From: Bacteroidales bacterium
GTDB lineage: Bacteria > Bacteroidota > Bacteroidia > Bacteroidales > UBA932
Direction of reading: 5' to 3'
NCBI GenBank assembly: GCA_017555965.1
Contig: JAFZFH010000129.1
Coordinates: forward strand, 19,846-83,845
Length of the DNA: 64,000 bases
Positions 9,299 to 19,025 of this stretch are shown one piece after another (position 1 is the stretch's first letter; each line of letters starts with the position of its first letter). Below the pieces are notes generated by a model, which saw only the letters and a list, made by a program, of their open reading frames with translations, did not search any database and was not told where the DNA came from. Made by a program: the position numbers and the translations under genes.

Positions 9299-11947
9299 TC
9301 AGTTATTTACATATTCATAATCCATACTTCCACCGTCCGCTGAACATACGGCCATGTTGTTCACATGTCCGTCCTTATCGATTGCAAGGACAGCTACTGA
9401 AAGATTCTTCAGATTCCATCCCTCGTCAACGGTGAATTCAAATGTCTTTTCCGTCTCTGTACCTGCAGCAAGAGAACCTAGAGACTCTCCTCTCACATTG
9501 GAAGAGAGCATCTTTCTCACCACATGTCTGTGAGTATAATTCTTATTCACGGTACCTGTACTCATCGTCTGCTCTCCCTTCACCTTATCCTCGATCACGT
9601 AAGCAGCAATTCGGTAGGCCATGGCCCTTTCTGCAAAGACCTTTGCATTTACAGAAACCTTTGCAGTCTGCTCATCGTAAGTGGAACTGACTGCAACACC
9701 GCAATGTGTCGCTGACTTCAATGAATTCTCAATCGAATCGTCACATCCGCCCTCATTGAGAAGCCCCACTTCCCTCATGTCTGTCACAAATGCCGGATAT
9801 CCGCTCCATCTGAACATATTGAAGAGTTCCTGCTCCTGCGGAAGGGCATATATATCATTATTATGGAAAGCCAAAGCATAAGCCTTTCCATTATACTGTC
9901 TGTCGATCAGATAGTTGAGAGTTGTCGCACCATCAGGACACTGCGCACACCAGGTACCGGTAAACTCCATAACGCAGACACGTCTTGCGAAACGTCCTTC
10001 CTTACCCGGATCGACAGCACCACCTTCATCATCGTTTCCTTCATCGTCATTGCCACCGTCATTGTCGTTTCCGGACTTTATGGTACCGTCATAATCCACG
10101 GAATCTCCTACAGCACACTCGTTTGCATTGTTGCTGCAGAATGTTTCGCCACCGTCTTCAGTGTCAAGAATCGAGACAACAACCCTCATGTTTTCAGGAT
10201 CCCAGCCTTCGCCAAGAGTCATCTTCTTTGTCACCGTATATTCCTTATCCCTGACCAGCTTGTTTCCGCCATTGAGCTTTGTACCCATGACATTATCAGC
10301 TGCCATAGCACGGAAAACATTGTTATGCTCATATGCAGGCGTATCGCTGCCAACCTGACTATACACGATACCGTCCTCAACAAGGAAAATATGGTAACGG
10401 TACTCATCCGAGACAGTTGCCTTGAATTTTGCAGTAACCTCAACGCTGTTGGATGACTTGTCATATCTGCTGTCTATTGCAACGCCGGCGACTGCAGGAT
10501 ATGTTTCCGCCTGATGCTGAATCTCTGAAACGATCTTCGAATACTCGTTGATGATCGGAGACGAACTCTTTCTGAAGTTCAAAGCGAACATCGGCAGACC
10601 GTCACCTGTATTTACCTTATCATAAAACTTCTGATTCACAGAAAGTGTCATCGGATCCTCATAACCACCATAATCCATATGGAAGGCCACAGGAATCATC
10701 TTCCCCGGCATATTCTTCTGGACATCCTTTATCGCGTCAGCAAGGAATGGGCAGTTTACACATCCGATCGAAGTGAACTGCATGCCAAGTACCTTCTGCG
10801 GGAAAGAGACAGTTTCAGGGGTGTCAGGAACATTACCTTCCGATGCTTCATTATATCTGTAATCCACGCTCTCGCCGATCTTGAAAGCCACTGCATTGTC
10901 GACAACAACCTTTCCGCCATTGTCGGTAAGAGTAAAGAGCACCACTCTGCATGAACTTCCTGGAGTGAGGTCAGGATGTTCGCACACCTTCTCAAATTCT
11001 ATTTCCTCACCGGGAGAAAGAGTGAATGCATCTGACGACATCGCAAAGAAATTGCCGGATGTCATCATCACCACATCGTTATAGACCTCTACCTGATTGT
11101 TATAGTTTACAGCTGTCTGATTATCCTTCAGGATCGCGATACCAAGATCATACTTACCTCCCATGGAAGCCTTGACCCCGACATTTACAGTGACCTTACC
11201 GTTTTCAACTACCGACTCCGCCTTGATGCCGGTACCTGCCGGATGGGATGTAAGCTGATTCTTAACAAGCCTCTGGATATCGTTGACTGTCCTCTTTCCT
11301 GAGCCTTCGGCCAGAGAGTAGATTGCGTATGGATATCCGTCATCAGATGTACCGAACCTCTTCAGGAGCATACCTGCCATATCCAGGGATTCGTTGTAGT
11401 TGATCGAGAATGTATCGTTATTATGGAAGGCCATCACGATACTGTGATCCTTTGTGTAATCATCCACATTATGCAGAGCCTCCGTCATATATGGACAATA
11501 CTGACACCATGTACCGGTAAGCTTATAGATCAGTACATTCTTGTGGAATATCTCATAGCCGGAACGGTTCTCTGACCTTACGGTCACGCTGTTCTCACAA
11601 AAAACTCCCGAATACATCGCTGAAATGGTATATGTACCGTCAGCGATACTTGTAAACAGATTCGGAGCATCTGACGCACCCAGTCCTGAACGCCACTCAT
11701 CAAGTTCAGTAATGTAGAATGACGTATTACGAAGGTATTCTCCCTCTGTAAGTACCAGGCCCTTGACATCAGTAATTGTCAGTACAGCCACATCTTTTCC
11801 GTCAGACTCGATCACTTTCTTGTCCACAGACAGATAATAAGGTGCCTGAGGAACCAGAGCAAGCAGATCGTTCGGATCCTGGAATCCGTGACATGCGGAC
11901 AAAAGGCACGAAACTATAATAAATATTATACCGTATATTCTCTTCAT
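9299..11947 (-). CDS. Lipoprotein with three Omp28/thioredoxin-like modules
   Basis: This 882-residue lipoprotein (lipobox LSAC) has three thioredoxin-fold modules of the Omp28-related type, each with a CxxC site: WCQYC near residue 150, GCVNC near 396 and WCAQC near 667. Each is followed by the family pattern of an ALAFHNND-type strand and a later Ig-like part. A Ser/Gly/Asp/Asn-rich linker (GNDNDGGNDDEGNDDEGG) separates modules two and three. Omp28 of Porphyromonas is an outer-membrane lipoprotein; the CxxC sites suggest disulfide exchange or metal binding but this is inference. The middle site lacks the Trp of the other two. The gene lies directly after the DUF6029-type barrel gene. Confidence 0.8.
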   Translation of the reverse strand: MKRIYGIIFIIVSCLLSACHGFQDPNDLLALVPQAPYYLSVDKKVIESDGKDVAVLTITDVKGLVLTEGEYLRNTSFYITELDEWRSGLGASDAPNLFTSIADGTYTISAMYSGVFCENSVTVRSENRSGYEIFHKNVLIYKLTGTWCQYCPYMTEALHNVDDYTKDHSIVMAFHNNDTFSINYNESLDMAGMLLKRFGTSDDGYPYAIYSLAEGSGKRTVNDIQRLVKNQLTSHPAGTGIKAESVVENGKVTVNVGVKASMGGKYDLGIAILKDNQTAVNYNNQVEVYNDVVMMTSGNFFAMSSDAFTLSPGEEIEFEKVCEHPDLTPGSSCRVVLFTLTDNGGKVVVDNAVAFKIGESVDYRYNEASEGNVPDTPETVSFPQKVLGMQFTSIGCVNCPFLADAIKDVQKNMPGKMIPVAFHMDYGGYEDPMTLSVNQKFYDKVNTGDGLPMFALNFRKSSSPIINEYSKIVSEIQHQAETYPAVAGVAIDSRYDKSSNSVEVTAKFKATVSDEYRYHIFLVEDGIVYSQVGSDTPAYEHNNVFRAMAADNVMGTKLNGGNKLVRDKEYTVTKKMTLGEGWDPENMRVVVSILDTEDGGETFCSNNANECAVGDSVDYDGTIKSGNDNDGGNDDEGNDDEGGAVDPGKEGRFARRVCVMEFTGTWCAQCPDGATTLNYLIDRQYNGKAYALAFHNNDIYALPQEQELFNMFRWSGYPAFVTDMREVGLLNEGGCDDSIENSLKSATHCGVAVSSTYDEQTAKVSVNAKVFAERAMAYRIAAYVIEDKVKGEQTMSTGTVNKNYTHRHVVRKMLSSNVRGESLGSLAAGTETEKTFEFTVDEGWNLKNLSVAVLAIDKDGHVNNMAVCSADGGSMDYEYVNN

Positions 11948-11957
11948 AAATCAAGTC

Positions 11958-13589
11958 CTAGAAAAGCATTGTAAGCGAGAGGTTAGCACCGGTATATGCC
12001 GGTATCTGTCGGCAGACACCTCCGGAGCAGATATATCCTGCCTTATATCGTCCATATCCGAGGGAAACCTTGGTACGTGACTTAGAGTAGCTGAAACCAC
12101 CGTTATAATAGTGGACCTTTGTATCACCATGATTGTACATATCAGCGGCATACACGCTCCAATGCGGTGCGAAGCTCACTTCAACAAGTGCAGCCATCCA
12201 ATCCTTCTGATCCTCGAAAGTCACGAGATACTGAAGTTCCATTCTGGCTGCAAGAGAGCTGTTGAACTTGTAAAGCAGGTCCGCCACCATGATATTCGAG
12301 AGCCATGTAGTTCTGCTTGCTCCGTATGATGGTGTGAATTCCTGGTATGACCAGAGCAAGGTTGACTTGAACTTCTTTGTCCACTGTTTCTCTATATCCA
12401 CACTTATGTCACGGAAAAGCAGGTTGCCTGGCTTGAAAGTACCTTCCTCTGCAATCGTATGATATGTAGAGAAGTTTGCATGTACCTTCATACCGCGCTT
12501 GCCTCCAAGCCATGTACCTCTCTTGACATTATAGAACACATCGATCTGTCCTCCGATCTCACCGCTGTTGGTGAATCTAGATGTAATCTCACCGGTACGG
12601 GCTCCGTAAGGATGGAGAGTCGTAAGCATGTAGGTATACTGGGTACAGAGAGCCGGAACATAGTTGAGCATGTTCACGTTAGATGCTCCCTGGGTCACCA
12701 CCTTCGAGTCCATCCACTCAAGACGTCTCAATGAGACGTTGACTCCGAGACCATTGCCATTGTAACCGGTCTCGATAAGTTGCGCGTTACCTCTCTTCTT
12801 GTGGTACATCTCGCCCTCGCCTGCATATGAAGTGTTGTAATAATACTTCTGTCCCGCATCAACATACTCGGCCTTGAGGAAGAATCCGTGCGACTCAGCA
12901 TTTACTCTTGCAGACCATCCTGTAGCATTCGGAAGGCAGCCGTCGGTAATACGGTCAGCATCCAGAGCCTCATAGCGGTCGAGCACAGAGCCCTCCAGGG
13001 CGATATGAGTATTATCGAGGCCTATGAGTTTTGAAAGGACGAAGCTGAGGTCCGCACCCTTCACCTGAGTCTCGGAGAACTTCATTCCATATCTCGGCAT
13101 ACCCCACAGCGCCTTCACATTAAGGATGTCCTTGTAGGAGTATATCACCCTGGCACCTGTCACCGCGTTATTAAGACCGATTGCTCTGTCTTCCCAGCTT
13201 CTGAAAAGAAGTCCGCTTCCGAACTGATCATAGAAGGTTCCGGCTGTAACCGAGAAATCTTCATCATTCCAGTCCACATAGAAGTTTGTAAGAGCCACAC
13301 CTTTCAGTTCTGCCGAATATCCTACAAGGGCAGGAGCATAGGCTTCAAGCTGCATACCTGCAGAGAACTTGGAATTGTAATAATCAAGTTTAAGATGGTT
13401 ATTCGATCCAAAGTTGCCATCGGGAACGGTAGCGGCAGTCTTGGAATCGTTCTGATACCAGTTTGTATTTGTCTCGAATCCCGCTGTCACGTATCCGCGT
13501 GAGTCAGAGGAATCTGTATTTTCTGCATACAAAGTGGTTGCAATCCACGGTAGAACCGCGATTGCAACCACTGAAATCAAATATTTCAT
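11958..13589 (-). CDS. DUF6029-type outer-membrane beta-barrel
   Basis: I start at the ATG at 13589, one nt after the upstream stop codon, which gives 543 residues with a standard signal peptide; a longer start at 13616 would overlap the previous gene and spoil the signal. The body has alternating aromatic and polar beta strands and ends in Phe, as outer-membrane barrels do. It matches what I know as the DUF6029 family. It is a clear paralogue of 19026-20723, sharing blocks such as TAGTFYDQFGSGLLFRSWED and YICSGGVCR. Cys521 and Cys526 near the C-terminus are the conserved pair. Its substrate is unknown. Neighbours are a DUF4988-type lipoprotein and the triple Omp28 protein. Confidence 0.8.
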   Translation of the reverse strand: MKYLISVVAIAVLPWIATTLYAENTDSSDSRGYVTAGFETNTNWYQNDSKTAATVPDGNFGSNNHLKLDYYNSKFSAGMQLEAYAPALVGYSAELKGVALTNFYVDWNDEDFSVTAGTFYDQFGSGLLFRSWEDRAIGLNNAVTGARVIYSYKDILNVKALWGMPRYGMKFSETQVKGADLSFVLSKLIGLDNTHIALEGSVLDRYEALDADRITDGCLPNATGWSARVNAESHGFFLKAEYVDAGQKYYYNTSYAGEGEMYHKKRGNAQLIETGYNGNGLGVNVSLRRLEWMDSKVVTQGASNVNMLNYVPALCTQYTYMLTTLHPYGARTGEITSRFTNSGEIGGQIDVFYNVKRGTWLGGKRGMKVHANFSTYHTIAEEGTFKPGNLLFRDISVDIEKQWTKKFKSTLLWSYQEFTPSYGASRTTWLSNIMVADLLYKFNSSLAARMELQYLVTFEDQKDWMAALVEVSFAPHWSVYAADMYNHGDTKVHYYNGGFSYSKSRTKVSLGYGRYKAGYICSGGVCRQIPAYTGANLSLTMLF

Positions 13590-13590
13590 A

Positions 13591-16500
13591 TTATTCGAAA
13601 TAATCTGGAACCTCAATTGTCATTGGAGCATAGTAGTTACCCTGAAGGTCACGGAAGACTACGATCACTCTGTCAGAAACCTTTCCTGTCTCGCTGTTTA
13701 CACCCATTGCATATGGATTCGAGATCTTGAGAGGCTCACCCGCATTGTAGTAGATGATAGGTTCAGCATCCTCATAGAATGGTCGGTATGCTTCAAACAG
13801 AGCATCAGCCCATGCATCAGCCTCATCACCTGTAAGGCCGAACATTGCAGCTTTTTCCTTATAAGGCTCGATTGTGTTGTAGTAAGCGATCCTCTCGAGT
13901 GCTCTCTCGTAGTATGTACATTTGTCACCCTCCCAATAGATACACTTGCCATCATGGTCGCCTTCTGCAAAATATGTCGCAAAGCCCAATGTAGGAAGAC
14001 CGTGAACATAATAGTCATATACATTCATCAGCTGACCCTCCTTAAGTTCTCCGTTCTTATAGTAGTCAGGCTCACACATCATCTCACCATCCTTGTAAGG
14101 AACATAACCGTTGTCATACTTGCGGCTTGAATATTCCTCCACATACACGATCTTCTCCTCAACGCTCGCAAGACCCATTCCCTCGAAATATGTATCTGAA
14201 GCACAAAGGATGTACGCAGTAAGGTCTGTAGGACAAGATATCTGGAAAGCATAGCTTGCAGACATGTTAGAGTTTTCTGCTGCATGGAAAGACTGTTCGA
14301 ACCACTCGATGTTGATCTTGCTGAACGCATCATTCCACTTGTCTGTTCCTTCCTGTACAAGGTCTCCAAGGTCTGCTGCAAGAGTAGTAAACTTATTATA
14401 GGCAGCCTTTGAGTAGTTACCCTCCTCATCCTTTGCAAGAACAACAAAGACATAGTTGGTATTCATTGAGAGGCCTTCGATGGTAATCACGCCATCCTCA
14501 GACACCGGACCGTTGGCATTCATCACCTTCTGGATCTGAGGTGCATCCGGATTTGCCGCCATATAATCCTGGGCACCCATTCTGTCACCACCGCAATAAT
14601 CATCGCTGATCCAGAACTCATCCTTATCATATCCGCACCAGTAGATATAATCAACTGCTGTCTTGCCGTCTGCAATATTAATCTGGAACTTCGCATTGTC
14701 AGAAGTGATTCCAAGATTATCAAGAGAAAGAGACAATGAGTTGAAAGTAACTTTTGATGTAGTCGCTTCCTTGCAGAGAACTTCACCATAAAGTCCGTCA
14801 TTTCCTACCGCTACAGCATAAAGCCACTTTGTCTTCTTTGGTCCAAGACCGCTGACTGTTGCCTCAACTGATGAAGTTCTTGACTCGACACATGTCGCAG
14901 CTGCAAGAAGCTTGCTCATTCTTGTCTCGTTTGAAGCTGTAGAATATCTCTTACCATCATCAGCAGAAAGATATGCGTAATAGATCATTGCTGCACCTTC
15001 GCATGATACAGTCGTGCTGATTGAAGAAGTTGTTACAGTAAAGTCTGCAACTGAAACATTAAGTTTTCCACCTGCAGTGACCGCTTTTGTAGAGAACTTC
15101 TTATACATCACATCAGATGCAGTGAAAGTTGTCTTATCCTCAGATGCAGGAATAACCCAAAGAGCATACTCAGTACCAGAATCCAAAGTCCTGGCATTAG
15201 CAGAAGTTGGGAATTTTGATGCAGCTCCGCTATAAGAGTAGTTTCCTTTCACAGCATCATAAACGCCGTTGCTCACCTGATATACAAGCTCTTCAACAAA
15301 TGATTCAGTCACCTCCACAAGGCCCGCATAAACGATATCCGCACCTTTTACCTCGATCTGAAGATCAGCATCAAAAAGGGTTTCATTACTTACAGCAAGA
15401 TTTACAGAAATCGGTTCGATGCTCTTTACCTGAAGCATATCAGCCACAGCATAGAATCCGACATTCTCTCCTGTCTCGTTGTAAAGAGCAGGAAGCACCC
15501 AGAACACATAAGACTCAGTTACAGAAAGTTCTGCACCATTGATCTCAGCAAGAGTCTTGTCAACAGCAACTTCCGAAACATTGTAACCTGCAGGAAGGTC
15601 AGACGAAGAAGAAAGGATCTTGTTCACCTGGTCAACCACAGTTGCAGCGTCGAATGACGAAACGGTCATAATACCATAAGCAAACTTCTGAATTCCTGTG
15701 TAAGGCTGAACAGCCGCTCTGAATGAAGATACATTAAGTTTCTTGAAAGGAGTTGTAGAAACATACATCTTTGTCACAGATGCATTGCCTCCCTCAACGA
15801 CAGAAACAACCTTGATATATCCCTCTGCCTCAGCAGCGCCAAGTGCGATTACAGACTCAGAAGGTGCTGTAACATAAGCATATGTATTGCCTGTAAGCTC
15901 CTCGTAAACTTCCTTGACTCTCCATCCGTCAGGAACCTGCATGACGTAATCAAGAACTCCATGCATCTCCATAAGGAAAGACTGTGTGGTTCCGCAAGCA
16001 AGATAATAGTCAGAAACCACAGAGTTATTCACATTTGAAAGCTTGAACACTACACCCTTGTAACCATCAAGAGCCACTGTGATCTCCATTCCTTCACCAA
16101 AAGTAAACTTCACAGCATAAACCTTTCCTGAAGCATCTGTAAGAGGAGTGCAAGATGAGAACACCTGCACGACATCTTCCGCATCATATCCTGTCTCATA
16201 TTCCCTGCCGTTGATCACGAGCACATATACTCCGTCCTTGATCTTTACGCTGATGTCCGCGCTTACAGGAATTGGATTTCCATAAGTGTCAGTAATCAGA
16301 ACAGGATTTCCCAAAGCGTCAAATGTAGACCAGCACTTCTTTCCGTCAATAAGGGTATATGACACAAGTGTCGAGAAATCAGTTCCCTCAGGAAGAACCT
16401 TGAACTTTGTCCCGTTAGAAAGTGTGATGGTGTATGATCCGTCACTGTTCTTCTTGCATGAGGTAAGAGTTGCACCGTTTGTCAGAAGGGCATTCATAGC

Positions 16501-16662
16501 CTCGACCTGACTTGTCATCTCAGCCTCCAGCACCTCTACTCTGTTCTCAAGCTCCTCAACCTTGCCCCAGATTTCAGAATCATCGTAGCACGATGTGAAC
16601 GCAGGAACAGCAAGAGAAATGCAGAGAAGAGACCTCAAAAAGTGTTTCATCAAGTTGTTCAT
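13591..16662 (-). CDS. Large surface lipoprotein, DUF4988-type N-terminus
   Basis: This 1023-residue protein (or 1019 from the ATG at 16650) has a lipobox ending in TSCYDD, a heptad-like coiled coil (IWGKVEELENRVEVLEAEM) and then a DUF4988-like beta domain. The remainder is a chain of beta-sandwich modules with repeated endings of the type YAVAVGNDGLYGE and VFVVLAKDEEGNYS. The last 250 residues are rich in Tyr, Trp and acidic residues. No catalytic site is recognised; surface binding or a structural role is plausible. It is the first gene of the left envelope operon: a promoter-like box lies at 16696-16703 and a terminator for the right cluster lies just upstream. Confidence 0.75.
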   Translation of the reverse strand: MNNLMKHFLRSLLCISLAVPAFTSCYDDSEIWGKVEELENRVEVLEAEMTSQVEAMNALLTNGATLTSCKKNSDGSYTITLSNGTKFKVLPEGTDFSTLVSYTLIDGKKCWSTFDALGNPVLITDTYGNPIPVSADISVKIKDGVYVLVINGREYETGYDAEDVVQVFSSCTPLTDASGKVYAVKFTFGEGMEITVALDGYKGVVFKLSNVNNSVVSDYYLACGTTQSFLMEMHGVLDYVMQVPDGWRVKEVYEELTGNTYAYVTAPSESVIALGAAEAEGYIKVVSVVEGGNASVTKMYVSTTPFKKLNVSSFRAAVQPYTGIQKFAYGIMTVSSFDAATVVDQVNKILSSSSDLPAGYNVSEVAVDKTLAEINGAELSVTESYVFWVLPALYNETGENVGFYAVADMLQVKSIEPISVNLAVSNETLFDADLQIEVKGADIVYAGLVEVTESFVEELVYQVSNGVYDAVKGNYSYSGAASKFPTSANARTLDSGTEYALWVIPASEDKTTFTASDVMYKKFSTKAVTAGGKLNVSVADFTVTTSSISTTVSCEGAAMIYYAYLSADDGKRYSTASNETRMSKLLAAATCVESRTSSVEATVSGLGPKKTKWLYAVAVGNDGLYGEVLCKEATTSKVTFNSLSLSLDNLGITSDNAKFQINIADGKTAVDYIYWCGYDKDEFWISDDYCGGDRMGAQDYMAANPDAPQIQKVMNANGPVSEDGVITIEGLSMNTNYVFVVLAKDEEGNYSKAAYNKFTTLAADLGDLVQEGTDKWNDAFSKINIEWFEQSFHAAENSNMSASYAFQISCPTDLTAYILCASDTYFEGMGLASVEEKIVYVEEYSSRKYDNGYVPYKDGEMMCEPDYYKNGELKEGQLMNVYDYYVHGLPTLGFATYFAEGDHDGKCIYWEGDKCTYYERALERIAYYNTIEPYKEKAAMFGLTGDEADAWADALFEAYRPFYEDAEPIIYYNAGEPLKISNPYAMGVNSETGKVSDRVIVVFRDLQGNYYAPMTIEVPDYFE

Positions 16663-16695
16663 AAGATATAGTTTTATTGATTTTTCATTATCTTA

Positions 16696-16703
16696 CAAAG
16701 GTA
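16696..16703 (-). promoter_or_regulatory. -7 promoter box for the left envelope operon
   Basis: On the minus strand this reads TACCTTTG, matching TAnnTTTG, 33 nt before the ATG at 16662. It lies between the terminator at 16753-16781 and the first gene of the six-gene run, which is where a promoter is expected. The -33 box is not clear. Confidence 0.55.
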
Positions 16704-16752
16704 ACATTAATTTGTCAAAATCAGATGATTAGCACGCACTAATTTACACAAA

Positions 16753-16781
16753 AGAGGCGACCCTGGGGAAGGGTCGCCTCT
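16753..16781 (-). terminator. Intrinsic terminator after the right envelope cluster
   Basis: AGAGGCGACCCT and AGGGTCGCCTCT form a perfect 12-bp stem with the 5-nt loop GGGGA (plus-strand reading). On the minus strand the hairpin is followed by TTTGTGTAAATT. It lies 28 nt beyond the stop codon of the lipoprotein at 16809-18962. Confidence 0.85.
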
Positions 16782-16808
16782 GAAGAATTATGCGGTTATT
16801 TTTTCTGA

Positions 16809-18962
16809 TTACTCAGCAGCTGGAAGATTTGCAGCAAGGTTGAATGAAAGCGGAGTTGTCTGAAGTTCAACAACAGCACCATCCTCATCAACATTGTAAC
16901 CCCAAACATAGTAATCCTTCTTATATGAGCTCTGTGAGAAGGTAACGGTAGCCTTACCATCAACTACATCAGCCCACTGGCAAGAATAATATACGCCTGG
17001 CTTAGTTGCAATATACTTTGAGATATAAGCGTTGTTATATGCCTCAGACTCAACGTCAACAGTACCATCTTCATTCATTGGTGTTGACACATTATAACCG
17101 GCAATCTTAGTTGCGCCAGTTACTGACAACACAGCAGTGTACGTTCCATCAACAAGTGTAAGAGACTCAAGTGTTGCTGAAATTGTCTCGACATAAGGAA
17201 TCTCCTTAGTCTTGAATGTATCAGCCACAACCTCACCATACTTACCATCCTTGCTTACTGGAACAGCAGCGAGCACCCAAGTTTCACCTGGATTGAGGTA
17301 ACCCTCATAAACCTCTGTCTCATAAGCGCTCATCGGCATATAACAATCTTCAAAGAGAGCAGCGAGAACGTCTGCATCGTTCTCGAACTCTGCAAACTCC
17401 TCCTCTGAATACCAATAGTAGTAAACAGCATCAGTATCCTCAGAAATTGTTACAGGGACAGTAATAGAGTCAAATGCCTCAACTGCATCACCGAACTCAA
17501 CTGAGCAAGAACCACCAGCCTGAAGGGCATTAGTTGTAACAGTCATTACATATGGCTCAAACTGAGCTGCAAAATCAGTGTACTCAGTACCCTCCATATA
17601 TGGGAATACATATACATAGTATGATGTATCGAAGTCAAGAGGCTCCCCATTCAACTCTGAAAGCTTGATAGTCTCATTCTCTGCCTCAGTAACAGAATAG
17701 CCACTCCACCAATCAAGGTACTCAGGCTGCTGGAGATACATCCAGAGGTTAGCCTCGCTGAAAACTGTCTCCATAGGAACACCAGGGTAAACTGGTGCAA
17801 GACCTACATAGAAGTTAGTTGCACCCTTGACGCTCATAGTAAGATCAGCATCGTTATGTGTAACATTTGTGATCTCAACATCAATATCGAAGCGAGTGTA
17901 CTTAACATACTGACCAGCCTCTGAGATTGGCATACCCTTCTCATCCGCAGGAACTACCCAAAGAAGAGTCTCAACACCATATGAAAGCTCTTCGCCCCAA
18001 GTAAGCCAGCTGTAGATATCAAGCATTGTTGTTGTTACAACATCTGTCTCGTACTCTACTTCCACATACTCCTTGAACTCAATGTCACCATTGTTGTAGA
18101 ACATACCTGAATAGTCCCAGTTAGGGAACTCATAATAGTCCTTGAAGAAGTCGAAGTATGCAACAGGGTCCTCCTCAAATCCAGCAATATCTGAAGCGAA
18201 TCCGATATAGAAGTTCTCGAAACCATAAGACTTCTCACCTGTTGCCATGTTAGTCTGCTCTGAAGTATATGAGTTTGTAAATGTGAGGTTACCCTTCATG
18301 TCAACAGATACTGTAAGACCATCACCTGTCCTGACATCAAGCTTTACAACCTTGCACTTACCCTCAAGAGTAGTTGCATGAACAAGGATCTCTCCTTCCT
18401 CTTCTGCTGCACCAACCTTGTAAGCATCCTTTGAAGGAGCAACTACTGTAAGAGTTGTACCCTCGAAGCTTGCCTTCCAACCGTCTGGCTTAGCCATAAC
18501 GTAGTAGTCAGCGATACCCTCAGCTGTGAGTTCGACAACCTTTGTTCCACCGAACATAAGGAAGAAGTCAGTACGGCCAAGAACGAGTGATGAAGACAGC
18601 TCCTCAGCGTAAACTGAGAGAGAGTAAGCTGTACCGTTCACTACGAGAGTAAGCTCATCTGAACCATCCTCATAAACAACCTCTACAGTTGCATCGTTAG
18701 CATAAATGCCGGTAGCAACCCAAGTAGCACCGTTGTCATAAGAAACAGATACCTCGAAAGTCTCAGCATTAACCTGGAACTTGAGCTGAACGTCGAGAGC
18801 TGCGTTGATTGCAGCAACCTCAGTGTTAAGTTTGTTCTCGAGAGACTCTACCTTTGCCTTAAGTGCGTCAACCTCGCCCCAAAGAGCGGTGTCGTCGTAA
18901 CAAGAAGACACTGCGAGAAGCGAAAGCGCTGCTACGCAGAAAGTTAAAAACGTCTTTCTCAT
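16809..18962 (-). CDS. Surface lipoprotein, DUF4988-type N-terminus
   Basis: This 717-residue protein has a lipobox ending in SSCYDD, a coiled coil (LWGEVDALKAKVESLENKL) and a DUF4988-like domain with SYDNGATWVATG. Beta-sandwich modules follow, with the repeated ending VLAAVPVSKDGKYGE. It is very acidic and rich in Tyr and Trp. It uses more of the simple U- and A-ending codons than the neighbouring lipoprotein genes, and its 63-nt leader is A/C-rich and lacks a Shine-Dalgarno site, both features I associate with high expression in this phylum. It follows the barrel gene at 19026 and ends at a strong terminator. The function is unknown. Confidence 0.75.
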   Translation of the reverse strand: MRKTFLTFCVAALSLLAVSSCYDDTALWGEVDALKAKVESLENKLNTEVAAINAALDVQLKFQVNAETFEVSVSYDNGATWVATGIYANDATVEVVYEDGSDELTLVVNGTAYSLSVYAEELSSSLVLGRTDFFLMFGGTKVVELTAEGIADYYVMAKPDGWKASFEGTTLTVVAPSKDAYKVGAAEEEGEILVHATTLEGKCKVVKLDVRTGDGLTVSVDMKGNLTFTNSYTSEQTNMATGEKSYGFENFYIGFASDIAGFEEDPVAYFDFFKDYYEFPNWDYSGMFYNNGDIEFKEYVEVEYETDVVTTTMLDIYSWLTWGEELSYGVETLLWVVPADEKGMPISEAGQYVKYTRFDIDVEITNVTHNDADLTMSVKGATNFYVGLAPVYPGVPMETVFSEANLWMYLQQPEYLDWWSGYSVTEAENETIKLSELNGEPLDFDTSYYVYVFPYMEGTEYTDFAAQFEPYVMTVTTNALQAGGSCSVEFGDAVEAFDSITVPVTISEDTDAVYYYWYSEEEFAEFENDADVLAALFEDCYMPMSAYETEVYEGYLNPGETWVLAAVPVSKDGKYGEVVADTFKTKEIPYVETISATLESLTLVDGTYTAVLSVTGATKIAGYNVSTPMNEDGTVDVESEAYNNAYISKYIATKPGVYYSCQWADVVDGKATVTFSQSSYKKDYYVWGYNVDEDGAVVELQTTPLSFNLAANLPAAE

Positions 18963-19025
18963 AATTGTAATTGTTTTAGTTAATAGTTTGTGGTTTGTTT
19001 GTAGTTATAGTTATAGTATTATTTT

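Noticed and set aside
9863-10456. Plus-strand ORF of 197 codons over the triple Omp28 gene
   Set aside because: It is a shadow of the real coding frame on the other strand, with an unlikely composition.
13590-13616. Longer start of the DUF6029-type gene at 13616
   Set aside because: It overlaps the previous gene and puts charged residues before the signal peptide; the ATG at 13589 gives a normal signal sequence.
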